This document shows, in pieces, positions 1 to 7,182 of a stretch of 20,446 nucleotides of DNA. This stretch comes from Emiliania huxleyi CCMP1516 (lineage: Eukaryota > Haptophyta > Isochrysidales > Noelaerhabdaceae): the NCBI RefSeq assembly GCF_000372725.1, contig NW_005201259.1, positions 72,722-93,167 of the forward strand, in the 5' to 3' direction. A program made the translations under genes and the position numbers. Every line of letters begins with the position of its first letter. Positions within the stretch are counted from its first letter, which is position 1. A model generated the notes under the pieces. The model saw only the letters and a program-made list of their open reading frames with translations. It did no database searches and had not been told where the DNA came from.

Positions 1-157
1 GGAGAGCGACCGTACCTCGTTCGCCGCTCATCTCTGTCTCTCAACTGTACTTTTAGCTCACTGGGACTGTATCATCTAGAGTTTGTTGTGGAGGTTTTAC
101 GTTGTAGAGCGCCTCTACATCGCTTTACAACGCAGGCGCTTCGTCACGCGCCGGATG

Positions 158-264
158 TAGAGCTCTACAGCTCTACAGCGCTCTACAGCGCTCCAGAGCG
201 CTCTACATACATCTCTACAGCTCTACAGCGCTCTACACTCTACATCCTCTACACCCTCCCTCAG
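158..264. repeat. Tandem CTCTACAGCG-type repeat ending in a pyrimidine-rich CAG
   Basis: Degenerate units of about 10 bases (CTCTACAGCG and variants) run through this stretch and end in a pyrimidine-rich tract finishing CCCTCCCTCAG, which resembles an intron 3' end. Bases 223-264 recur exactly at 16503-16544. The 10-base unit resembles the tandem repeats seen inside introns of the PPR gene, so this may be an intron remnant of a gene that has been lost or lies outside the window. Confidence 0.7.
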
Positions 265-269
265 TCAGG

Positions 270-763
270 GCCCGCGATGGCAGCCGTCCCGCGAGGCTGG
301 GGGGGGGGGGGGGGGGACAAGCGCGCAGCCATTTGTGCGTTGTGGCGGGGGCGGCGGACGGCTGCCATCGATTGTCACCAGCCATGCTCCGGTGGCGGTG
401 CCGGAGGATGGCTGCACTGGCTGTGACCTACATAGCCATAGTAGATGGCTGAAATGGGCTGTCCCCCAGCCATCTTACCCAAAGAGATGGCTGCAACGTA
501 GCCACAAGCCAGGAACCAGCTCAGCCAAGAGGGCTCACCTCGAGGCGGGCGGTATGGCTGCGGTAGTGCGTCTCCACACAGCCACTGTCTACCAAGGATG
601 GCTGCCGTGTGTGTATTGCAGCCACATTAGGCTGGAGGATCTCCCCTGTGGCGCTGCACTGCAGCTAGGTAGCTCAGCCATCCTTAGAGGTAAGATGGCT
701 GTGCGTAGGAGCCAGCACAGCCAAATCTCTGGTGTTACATAAACTTACATTCGGAGGTTAGCC
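270..763. mobile_element. Fragment of foldback element with repeated ATGGCTG/CAGCCAT
   Basis: The heptamer ATGGCTG and its complement CAGCCAT alternate many times and could fold into a series of small hairpins. The same composition fills the element at 16702-17501. A 23-base stretch at 400-422 (GGAGGATGGCTGCACTGGCTG with flanks) is shared with that element near 17288-17310. The right end reads GAGGTTAGCC at 754-763, matching the terminus of the complete element. I found no matching left terminus, so this copy is truncated, diverged or rearranged. Reading frames here are by-products of the repeat. Confidence 0.6.
299..316. repeat. Run of 18 G
   Basis: An uninterrupted G homopolymer lies inside the foldback-type repeat. 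It is prone to length variation and sequencing error, so the exact count is uncertain. Confidence 0.85.
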
Positions 764-997
764 AGAGCACGAACAGTCCGCCCACCCCTCCCTTGTGGGT
801 AGTTAGGTTGTTGTGTGTTGGCACATCGTCAAGACCGACAAGAGAGCTCACACACGAAGTACATCACACAGCGCGGGAGGAAAGCGGCGAGTCTCAATTC
901 CAGAGGGGTCGTTGTGGCGGCGGCTTCGGTGCTTCGGCTTGCCTTGCCTTGTGTTTTCTTTCTTTCTGTACAACACTAGCAAAAAGAAATCAAACAA
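764..997. other. Spacer and 3' flank of the M50B-like gene
   Basis: This holds the sequence downstream of the minus-strand peptidase gene, including runs such as CTTTCTTTCTG near 958. I see no convincing coding signal and no clear minus-strand AATAAA. Confidence 0.5.
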
Positions 998-2334
998 TCA
1001 CACCTGCGACGCCCTTCCTGGCCGTGTCATCGTCGGCGTGGCGCGCCGCGAACCGGCGTCCGCCTTTGGCGTCACCTTGTAGCGCTTACCACCGCCGTAC
1101 CGCTCCCGTCCGTAGAGCGTCACTCGGTAGACGACCGCGAGACCCACTGCCATAGGTCCGGGCACCCAGGCGAACTGGTTGGTCAGCACAAATTTGCTGG
1201 GTTCGTCGAGGGCGATGGTCCCGAAGACAGAGGCGCCTACAGGCAGAGCCCCCGCGTGTGGGCCTGAGCAGGTCCCGAAACGAGCGGTGCCCGCTCCGCG
1301 GAGGAGCAGAGGCCGCGCCGAACGCGGCGATCGCGAGGAGGAACCACACGCAGCCGACGCACTTTGGGGTCGCAAAGCTGGAGCAGAGCTGCGCGTACTT
1401 GTAGGCGTCGGAGCGCGCCTATCAACCGCAGTTGGTGTGAGCAGCGCACCATCACACCTGCGCGTGGCGCGCATCTGGGGTGTCGCGCGCGTCCGTGCGC
1501 GAGATGGTGTCGTCGTAAATGTCGACGGTGGCGTACATGGCGTTGAGGGTGCCCACAAAGAGGAGGACCGAGTAGAGGAGCTGTGGCAGTGGGGAGGGCG
1601 GCGGTCAGGATTCGGCAGGGCGGGACGGCTCGTCGCTCCGCCCTTTCACTGCAGCAGCGCGTCGGGGGTGGTGTTCAATCGGGCCACTCGGGGCGCACCA
1701 GGTCCCAGATGTGGTTGTGGCTGCCCGGGTCTCCGCCCATGACGTACGACAGCACGGTGGTTGTCCCGAGCAGCGCCCCAAACGCGATGCAGCACGCAAT
1801 GAGCGGCGTGCGCTCCTCATTGGACTTGCCAAAGATGGCGTACGCGAGACAGATGACGCAGGCGGTGAGCATCACGCAACCCGTGACGCGCGCCCAACCG
1901 TAGTTGGAGACTGAGAGGATCGTTAGGACGCCCCAGAGGGTCGACCCGAGGTAGCCGGCGGGCAGTACGACGTGCTTCGACATTGTCATACGCCTCGTGT
2001 CGCCCTGCCAGTGAGTGAGCCCGCCCTCGTTCCAGTGCACCTCGATCCCGGTCACCTTGTTGCACGTCAGCCAAGCTCCGCATGCGTGCGAGAACTCGTG
2101 CATCAACGTCGTCCACAGCTTGAAGGGCTTGAAGACTGGCGAGCGCCACACGAGGCCCACGGCGGCGACGTAGCAGGAGAAGGTCACAATGAAGAAGGTC
2201 TGCTCGTCGTTGCAACAGCCAACCATCCGGTGGCGGCTCGTCGGAGTGCGGAGCGGATTCGGCTCGGAGGCAACGGCACAGGACGGTCGCGGCGCGAGTT
2301 CGGAATTTACGGATCTGTTTACGCTTGACGACAT
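998..2334 (-). CDS. M50B-like membrane zinc metallopeptidase (4 exons)
   Basis: Predicted integral-membrane metallopeptidase of the M50B-like family (site-2-protease relatives). Proposed exons, in minus order: 2334-1699, 1580-1491, 1418-1319, 1236-998. Together they give 354 residues, and all splice phases agree. HEFSH (His79, Glu80, His83) is the zinc-binding and catalytic motif, followed by KVTGIEVHWNEGG, a family hallmark. Exon 2 encodes FVGTLNAMYATVDIYDDTIS and exon 3 RSDAYKYAQLC, both characteristic of the family. Several hydrophobic segments are visible (about residues 47-63, then from about 120 on). Introns 2 and 3 appear to start with GC; a 39-base GT-AG alternative (1419-1457) exists for intron 2. 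Exon 4 adds about 78 residues beyond the usual family end, with one more hydrophobic stretch (GPMAVGLAVVYRVTLY), and is the least certain part. The in vivo substrate is unknown. Confidence 0.85.
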
Positions 2335-2578
2335 CCCGAGACGCTCTGTAGCGGTTGTGTGACCTTGGGGCTCTGCTTTTGTTTCTCTCTTGAGGGGTGG
2401 GCGGCTCGAGGCAGGCAGGTCCTATCTCAGTGCTCGGTGCTCGGGCGGGCTGCTTCTGACTGACCGGTCTAAAACAAACCGCTGACTGGGACATCATGCG
2501 ATGACGTGATGAGGAAAACTCCGAGGTCGCGAGCTCGCAGTCAAAAATCTTCCGCGAGCGCACGTGTTGCAATGCAAA
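2335..2578. promoter_or_regulatory. Divergent intergenic region, likely bidirectional promoter
   Basis: Only 244 bases separate the start codons of the minus-strand M50B-like gene and the plus-strand hydrolase. The stretch must therefore hold both 5' UTRs and the core promoters. No TATA box is evident. A CRE-like GATGACGTGATGAGG lies at about 2501-2515. Shared regulation is an inference from the geometry only. Confidence 0.5.
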
Positions 2579-3820
2579 ATGGGCTCCAATGCCGTCGCTC
2601 CATCCTGCGGCATCTGGCGCGCCCAGCGGTCAAACGGCCTCAACTACAGCCTATTCATTCCTGCCACAAGCCGCAGCAGCACCGCCCTTCCGCTGTTCCT
2701 CTGGCTCCACGGCCTGGGAGGAGGCGGCCTGGTCGGCGGTGACGCCTGGAGAAGGTGCCATGTCCCCATCCACCGCAGGGGCCCGCTTGGCGTCTTGTCC
2801 CGACTTGTGCCACGATTTACCTCACAAGGCACATCGCCGGCGTGCCCTTCTACTCCTCGCAGCCGGTGGTACCGCACTACCTGATCATGCCGCTCGCAGC
2901 GCGTGGCTGGGTCGATCACGGCCCACGAACCGGCGTCTTGTTGCTAGCCCCTCCCACCGCCTTCAACCATGCCACATCACCCCCTCCCTCCAAAACGATC
3001 ACCTCCCTCGTCCATAAGAATCAGAGCCACAAGGCGCTGCTCAGAGCCAATGTGCAACGCTGATAGGGTCTCACCCGCTGAAAGGACGTCCCGTCCGCTC
3101 GCTCCAAGTTGCCGCAAGATTGGTGCACCTAGTCGCCGCCAGGTCGCTCGTCACCGTGGCGTGGCGCCCCGTGGATCGGGAGCGGCTTGTGGTCGGAGGG
3201 GCAAGCATGGGCGGCTACGCTACTTGGGCGCGGCGCACCCTCCCCACACGAGTCCAAGCCTTTGGGAGTGACGGCAATGATGGTGATAGGAGCTCATTGC
3301 GAGGCGGCCGGGCCTGTTCTCCGCGGCTGTGCCAATCAGTGGCGGGGGTGACCCCGCCCGCGCGCACCTCCTCTCGCACATCCGCATCTGGGCATTTCAC
3401 TGCCAGGATGATCCCATCGTGCCTGCCAACGGCAGCCGCGACATGTTCACCGCGCTCGTTCGGTCACGAAACGTATCGCACGACCGCGTGCGGGTGCAGC
3501 GCGTCGCGCAGGGCACGGAGCGCGAGGCGGACGAGATGAGTATCCGGCCGGTGGAAGGTGAGCCCTGGGCAGAGGTGCGATACACGGAGTACACTGGTCG
3601 TGCCGCGAACGCTCCGAAGCACAACGCGTGGGCGCGAGCCATGAGCGACGTGCGCCTGCTGAGGTGGCTGCTGCCGCCCAAAGGCAGGTCGGTGATGGCG
3701 GCACCGGAGGCCCAAGGCGGTGGGCGGGCGGCGCGAGACGCGCGTGGCCCAAGGCGGTGGGCAGACGGCGCGAGCATCAAGAGAGGCCGCTGTTCGCCCC
3801 GACCGATGCTGGGGAGATGA
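2579..3820 (+). CDS. Alpha/beta-hydrolase, esterase/peptidase type (4 exons)
   Basis: Serine hydrolase of the predicted esterase / dienelactone-hydrolase-like group. Proposed exons: 2579-2754, 2829-2932, 3034-3227, 3290-3820, giving 334 residues with consistent phases. The oxyanion-side motif LFLWLHGLGG is in exon 1. The nucleophile elbow GGASMGGYATW (Ser151) is in exon 3. Joining exons 3 and 4 gives ELIARRPGLFSAAVPISGG right after it, as expected for the family. The acid is Asp198 or Asp199 in QDDPIVP and the histidine is His269 in KHNAW. Intron 1 is GT-AG; introns 2 (2933-3033) and 3 (3228-3289) start with GC. Exon 2-3 borders are less certain than the last one. ATG 2579 is chosen because GLNYSLFIP follows; an in-frame ATG at 2564 would add five residues. 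The last ~50 residues after LLPPKG are repeat-derived and may be non-conserved. The substrate cannot be told from sequence. Confidence 0.82.
3709..3774. repeat. Direct repeat with 37-base period in hydrolase 3' end
   Basis: GGCCCAAGGCGGTGGGC occurs at 3709 and again at 3746. The two 29-base units match with only a couple of differences. The period is not a multiple of three, so the two copies are read in different frames, which argues that the hydrolase C-terminal tail is not under strong constraint. Confidence 0.75.
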
Positions 3821-4178
3821 GGTGAACGTGCGTTGGCGAGCGCGTTGCCAACAAGCAATGATGCTCGAGCTCAACCTTTACTGCCCGGACATGGACATGG
3901 CATGCTCATGCATTGCTCCATATCTCGTCGAATCTCGTCGTGTCCGTGTCATGCTGCCACCGCGCAGAGTCGCGCGAGGGCGGCATTCCGGCATAGCAGC
4001 ATGTGTGTGATTGCGAGAGCGGCCCAGGTCGCATGTGCAGCATGTGTGTGAGAGGAGAGATGCCGCATGTGCTTTAACCCGCGGCTGAATTCTTTTTTGT
4101 TTGTACGGACCTAGAGGCTAGAGTTGTGAGAGAGCGTTTTAACCCGATCCCGATCATCCGGCCCGCTGGGTGCGCTCC
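3821..4178. other. Intergenic, no feature seen
   Basis: This is the 3' flank of the hydrolase. AGCATGTGTGTGA occurs twice (about 3999 and 4038). Bases 4141-4178 are shared, inverted, with 20023-20060, so a repeat begins before the inverted end annotated next. No coding exon is supported. Confidence 0.5.
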
Positions 4179-4579
4179 TTAGCTCCCCGGCCCTGGATGT
4201 GAGGCTACCGACTGCACTCCAAGTGCTCCAAGTTTTGTCGTAAAGAAAACAAGAACACAACGCACTCTCTCACGCTACAAGGGAGTAAAGAAAGAAAGAA
4301 AACGGACAGCCCAAACGAGGGATGGGAGGAGGACAGGGTCCCCACCTGCACGAGCAGGATTTGGTGTTGGCGAAGAAAGAAAACAGAAAATTCAAACCCC
4401 CGACGACCCGAGGGCAGCTCCGGTGAGGCTCCCCGCGAGAATTCACGGAGCCCCGCCGCGGAGCGACTGGGTCTCACTGTGTATTGTACAGCCAATCGGT
4501 CTTCGAGCTACGCAACATACGAGCACTTGGAGCACTTGGAGTGCAGTCGGCAACCTCACATCCAGGGCTGGGGAGCTTA
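4179..4579. mobile_element. Short element with ~57-base inverted ends (MITE-like)
   Basis: Bases 4179-4235 and about 4520-4579 are inverted copies of each other with a few mismatches; both contain GACTGCACTCCAAGTGCTCC or its complement. The interior (4292-4367) carries AAGAAAGAAAGAAAAC followed by a block ending CACCTGCACGAGCAGGAT, also present at 19514-19590 and inverted at 15498-15548. The ~400-base length, inverted ends and dispersed copies suggest a non-autonomous DNA element. I found no clear target duplication, and the left side shows homology beyond the proposed end (4141-4178), so the borders are provisional. Confidence 0.6.
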
Positions 4580-4872
4580 CTTCCATCTTCCTCTTGATCA
4601 CAGCGGATTTTGGTCACAATTTTCACATCATCGCAGAGAGACGCAACGCGCTCAAAAAGTAGCAGGAATGGCTCAGAAGGCTCCAAAAGGGGCTCCCGGC
4701 CACTAAATTTGTCCGCCCGGCCGATGCAAATGTCGTTTTGGGTGTCCGTCCACTGAAAACGGACTCCGGCAAGCACTTTTTTGGCGCCGTGGCCGTGCTC
4801 GGCGCGCGCAGCGCGCGGAAAACCGTAAATCGGTGCCATTTCAACCGTTTTCCACGGGTTTTTCTTGTGCAT
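4474..4872 (-). CDS. Hypothetical ORF, possibly transposon-derived
   Basis: The frame opens at ATG 4872 and runs 132 residues. It is open upstream to about 5091, though without an ATG. I do not recognise it. It reads like protein in the middle (KTVEMAPIYGFPRAARAE, then FQWTDTQNDICIGRADKFSG). Its third codon positions are clearly less GC-rich than in the five main genes, and its 3' third runs through the inverted end of the 4179-4579 element. It may be a chance frame, a decayed transposon gene, or an exon of an unrelated gene. Confidence 0.28.
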   Translation of the reverse strand: MHKKNPWKTVEMAPIYGFPRAARAEHGHGAKKVLAGVRFQWTDTQNDICIGRADKFSGREPLLEPSEPFLLLFERVASLCDDVKIVTKIRCDQEEDGSKLPSPGCEVADCTPSAPSARMLRSSKTDWLYNTQ

Positions 4873-5556
4873 GTTCGGCCTGCCCAGCACCACAAGTCTA
4901 GGGGTTACACAGGAGGATGGGACAGGTGAGCGGGGCCACGCCGGCCGCGCGACGGCGTGTTGTGGAAGCTTTGGGATGCGAGAAATAGTAGAGCCGCGTA
5001 GAGTTATATCTGGAGTCTTTGCGACATATGAAGGCAATACCAAGCTAAACACCGCTCTGACAGCGCTCAACAGCTGCTTTCCTCTCCTCAAACAACGTAC
5101 AGTCTCTCACGCAGACACCCCACGGCACGGACACGGCAGCCTGCCACGGACGGAGGCCGCGCCGACCGAGCGGACAACGCACTCATCCGGGTACGGTGGC
5201 TCGCGTGCTGCGCAGTGGCTGCTAAACCACCGGCTCCCTGACCCTCAGCTAAGCCCAGTGGCGATCACGCCGACAACAGGCTGTTGCATCGCAAGCTCTG
5301 TGTCGTTGCAGGAAGGCTCGGTGGCCGCCTCGCAGCAACGAACGCGTCTCGTCCGTGGATGAAGCATCTGCTGGAGGCGATTGGCTGAGCCCACCGGCGA
5401 CCGATCCGTGTCTGTCACCAGACACGAGCGCGTCGGAAACTCGCGCTCGGTGCCGCCAACGGGGCGTCTGCAGGGCGGCGCAGCCGCCCCGAGGAAAATT
5501 TTGGCGGAGGACGTCTGGAGGCCGTCGTTTGTCACGCGGGGAGCCAAGCTGCGGGG
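4873..5556. other. Intergenic, no feature supported
   Basis: Several open frames overlap on both strands, but none shows consistent codon bias or a recognisable motif. I support no gene here. Confidence 0.4.
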
Positions 5557-5736
5557 ATGCCGTCAGCGGCTTACCCCACTAACTCGACCACGGCGAAGCG
5601 AATGCGCTTGGAAACCACAACTTCGGTCGACCGCGTTCGGCAAAAAGTTGTGTTCCGCCGGACCAAGACGGGTCGGTGGTGCCCTGGGCGGTTCACTAGC
5701 GCTCGCTTGTGGGTGAGAACGGAGTTCTCTGGGTAA
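5557..5736 (+). CDS. Small hypothetical ORF, 59 residues
   Basis: ATG 5557 to TAA 5736; the frame is open back to about 5389. The product is basic, with RQKVVFRRTKTGRWCPGRF near the end, and resembles no family I can name. Bases 5691-5711 inside it recur exactly at 7119-7139. Coding status is doubtful. Confidence 0.22.
   Translation: MPSAAYPTNSTTAKRMRLETTTSVDRVRQKVVFRRTKTGRWCPGRFTSARLWVRTEFSG
5691..5711. repeat. 21-base direct repeat, copy 1
   Basis: The unit beginning GTTCACTAGCGCTCGCTTGT is identical to 7119-7139. In each copy it is preceded by GGGCG or GGGC. Confidence 0.8.
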
Positions 5737-5811
5737 GCTCAGCTGTGAACTTCCCAGTTGTTTGCTCTCCCTCCCTCCCTTACCCTGTTCATGACTTGCT
5801 AGCGGGACCTG

Positions 5812-5830
5812 AGTATTGTATAAAAATACT
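5812..5830 (+). promoter_or_regulatory. TATA-like sequence within a small palindrome
   Basis: TATAAAAAT at 5819-5827 is flanked by AGTAT (5812-5816) and its complement ATACT (5826-5830). It is the best TATA match in this part of a GC-rich window. No convincing downstream gene starts within 100 bases, so a promoter role is tentative. Confidence 0.3.
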
Positions 5831-5893
5831 AGTGGGGGACCTGCGGCGGACCCGCCTCTGTTGTTCGCGGGCAGTGAGAGACGCGTGCCACTC

Positions 5894-5967
5894 ATAAGTC
5901 AGTCAAAGCAGTCGCCGTTGCATGCAGCGACTCTGCTCACGTGCCACGACTGCTTTGACTGACTTAT
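5894..5967. repeat. Perfect 21-base inverted repeat, 32-base loop
   Basis: Bases 5894-5914 (starting ATAAGTCAGTCAAAGCAG) are the exact reverse complement of 5947-5967, separated by 32 bases. If transcribed it would form a perfect 21-bp stem. It could be the ends of a tiny mobile element, a small-RNA precursor or a regulatory hairpin. The sequence does not decide between them. Confidence 0.9.
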
Positions 5968-6238
5968 CGCGCAAACACGATCGGCCATCGCACCCACCGC
6001 AAACACCTCGCCGCACAGATGGGGGGAGGCATAATCCCACACACACCGGAGCAGCGCAGACACCTTACACGTCAGCGCTCGCTCGATGTGGCCGGCGCTC
6101 TCCCCTCTCCTATCGCCTTTTCAACGGCGGCGTGCGGCCACGCGCCGCGCCGAGCCGGTCTCGGCGGGAGACCTCGGAGCCGCACGCGATGCGGGCATGC
6201 GCGATGGCTCCGTTGGCTCCGTGCCTAAGGCAGATAGA
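5968..6238. other. Intergenic, no feature supported
   Basis: This is GC-rich sequence with overlapping open frames on the plus strand, but no motif, exon pattern or repeat that I can support. Confidence 0.4.
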
Positions 6239-6956
6239 TTAGGGTGTGAGCTGCGGCAGCCACCGTTTCTGTACCTCGATCACGTGCAGGCCGTCGGAGG
6301 CCGCGCTGGATGGCCCAGGGCCGGCGGCGGTGAAGGCGTCCGTCGATGAAGGGATGTCCTCGAGGGAGCCATCGTCCTACGCGGCTGGTGCACCGGTCCA
6401 GTTGTCGGAGTTCGAGATCGCCGTCGACTTGGAGAGTGTGTTCGGCCCGTTGACGAACTCACGGAATGTGAGCGACTTGGTGCACGCTGATTTGAGCATC
6501 ATGGCTCGCACCTCATCCTAGGCAAGGAACTCGCCCAGGGGCCAGCTGTTGGCTGTTGGCGTCGGCGTTTTGATCGAGCTGCATCCACTGCATGGTTTCC
6601 ACGTACAGTAGTCAAGCGTAAACGCCCAGGAGTTGGTGCCTGGGTGACTTGCTGATGAGAGCACCTTCCAGGCGGGTAGTCGTGCCCCTCACCTAAGGTC
6701 ATACGGCGGCGTCAGAGGGGGGGGAGGGGCGCGAAGCGTGAACATGGAGGCAAGCAGGTGGTGGCTGCACCTGGCCAAAGCCGGCGACCTCAAAGTTGTC
6801 GTAGGTTGTGCGGGTATCGCTGAGCGTGAGAGGGACTGGATCGGCAGCAGCGCGGGCGGCAGCGGCCGGAGAGGCCGGAGAGCCGTCCGACGGAGGCCGG
6901 TCGTGCATCGGCGCGTCGGCCGTAGGGGCCGGGGGGGCGGCGGCATCCATGTACAT
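6239..6956 (-). CDS. Candidate multi-exon gene or pseudogene, unidentified
   Basis: Several minus-strand segments have the GC-rich third positions of real exons. From 6956 downward: MYMDAAAPPAP followed by RTTYDNFEVAGFGQV. Then about 6625-6530 encodes NSWAFTLDYCTWKPCSGC. Then a segment encodes SLTFREFVNGPNTLSKS, and a last one encodes DGLHVIEVQKRWLPQLTP before TAA at 6241-6239. The last three segments share one frame broken by two TAG triplets (about 6520 and 6380). Both TAGs precede a G and could be intron ends (TAG|G), but I could not find matching donors for normal-size introns. It is either a gene with unresolved splicing or a decayed copy. I do not recognise the family; YDNFEV faintly resembles the end of jelly-roll lectin-like domains. 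Confidence 0.35.
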
Positions 6957-7118
6957 ATATCGCTGCGGGTCGCTGCGGGCCGACGATTGTGGACTGATCG
7001 ATCGTCGGCGGGCGGTGTCTCGAGTGTTCAGCTGGGACGTTCTACGTTAAAAGAGCGTCGGCGCCGACACGAGAGACTTATAAGGGTAGACTGTAAGGCA
7101 TATCGGTTCCCTGTGGGC

Positions 7119-7139
7119 GTTCACTAGCGCTCGCTTGTG
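7119..7139. repeat. 21-base direct repeat, copy 2
   Basis: This is identical to 5691-5711 and lies 44 bases before the start codon of the VHL-metallopeptidase gene. Confidence 0.8.
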
Positions 7140-7182
7140 TGGATTTGGGAACTGGGGTGTGGAGGAAGTAACACACACACAT

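Noticed and set aside
270..763. CRISPR-like array of short repeats
   Set aside because: The ATGGCTG/CAGCCAT units alternate in orientation with irregular spacing, and the window is eukaryotic. They fit a foldback transposon.
1419..1457. 39-base GT-AG version of M50B-like intron 2
   Set aside because: It is in phase and cannot be excluded, but it adds TDARDTPDARHAQ to a tightly conserved region. The 72-base GC-AG version fits the family spacing and local intron sizes better.
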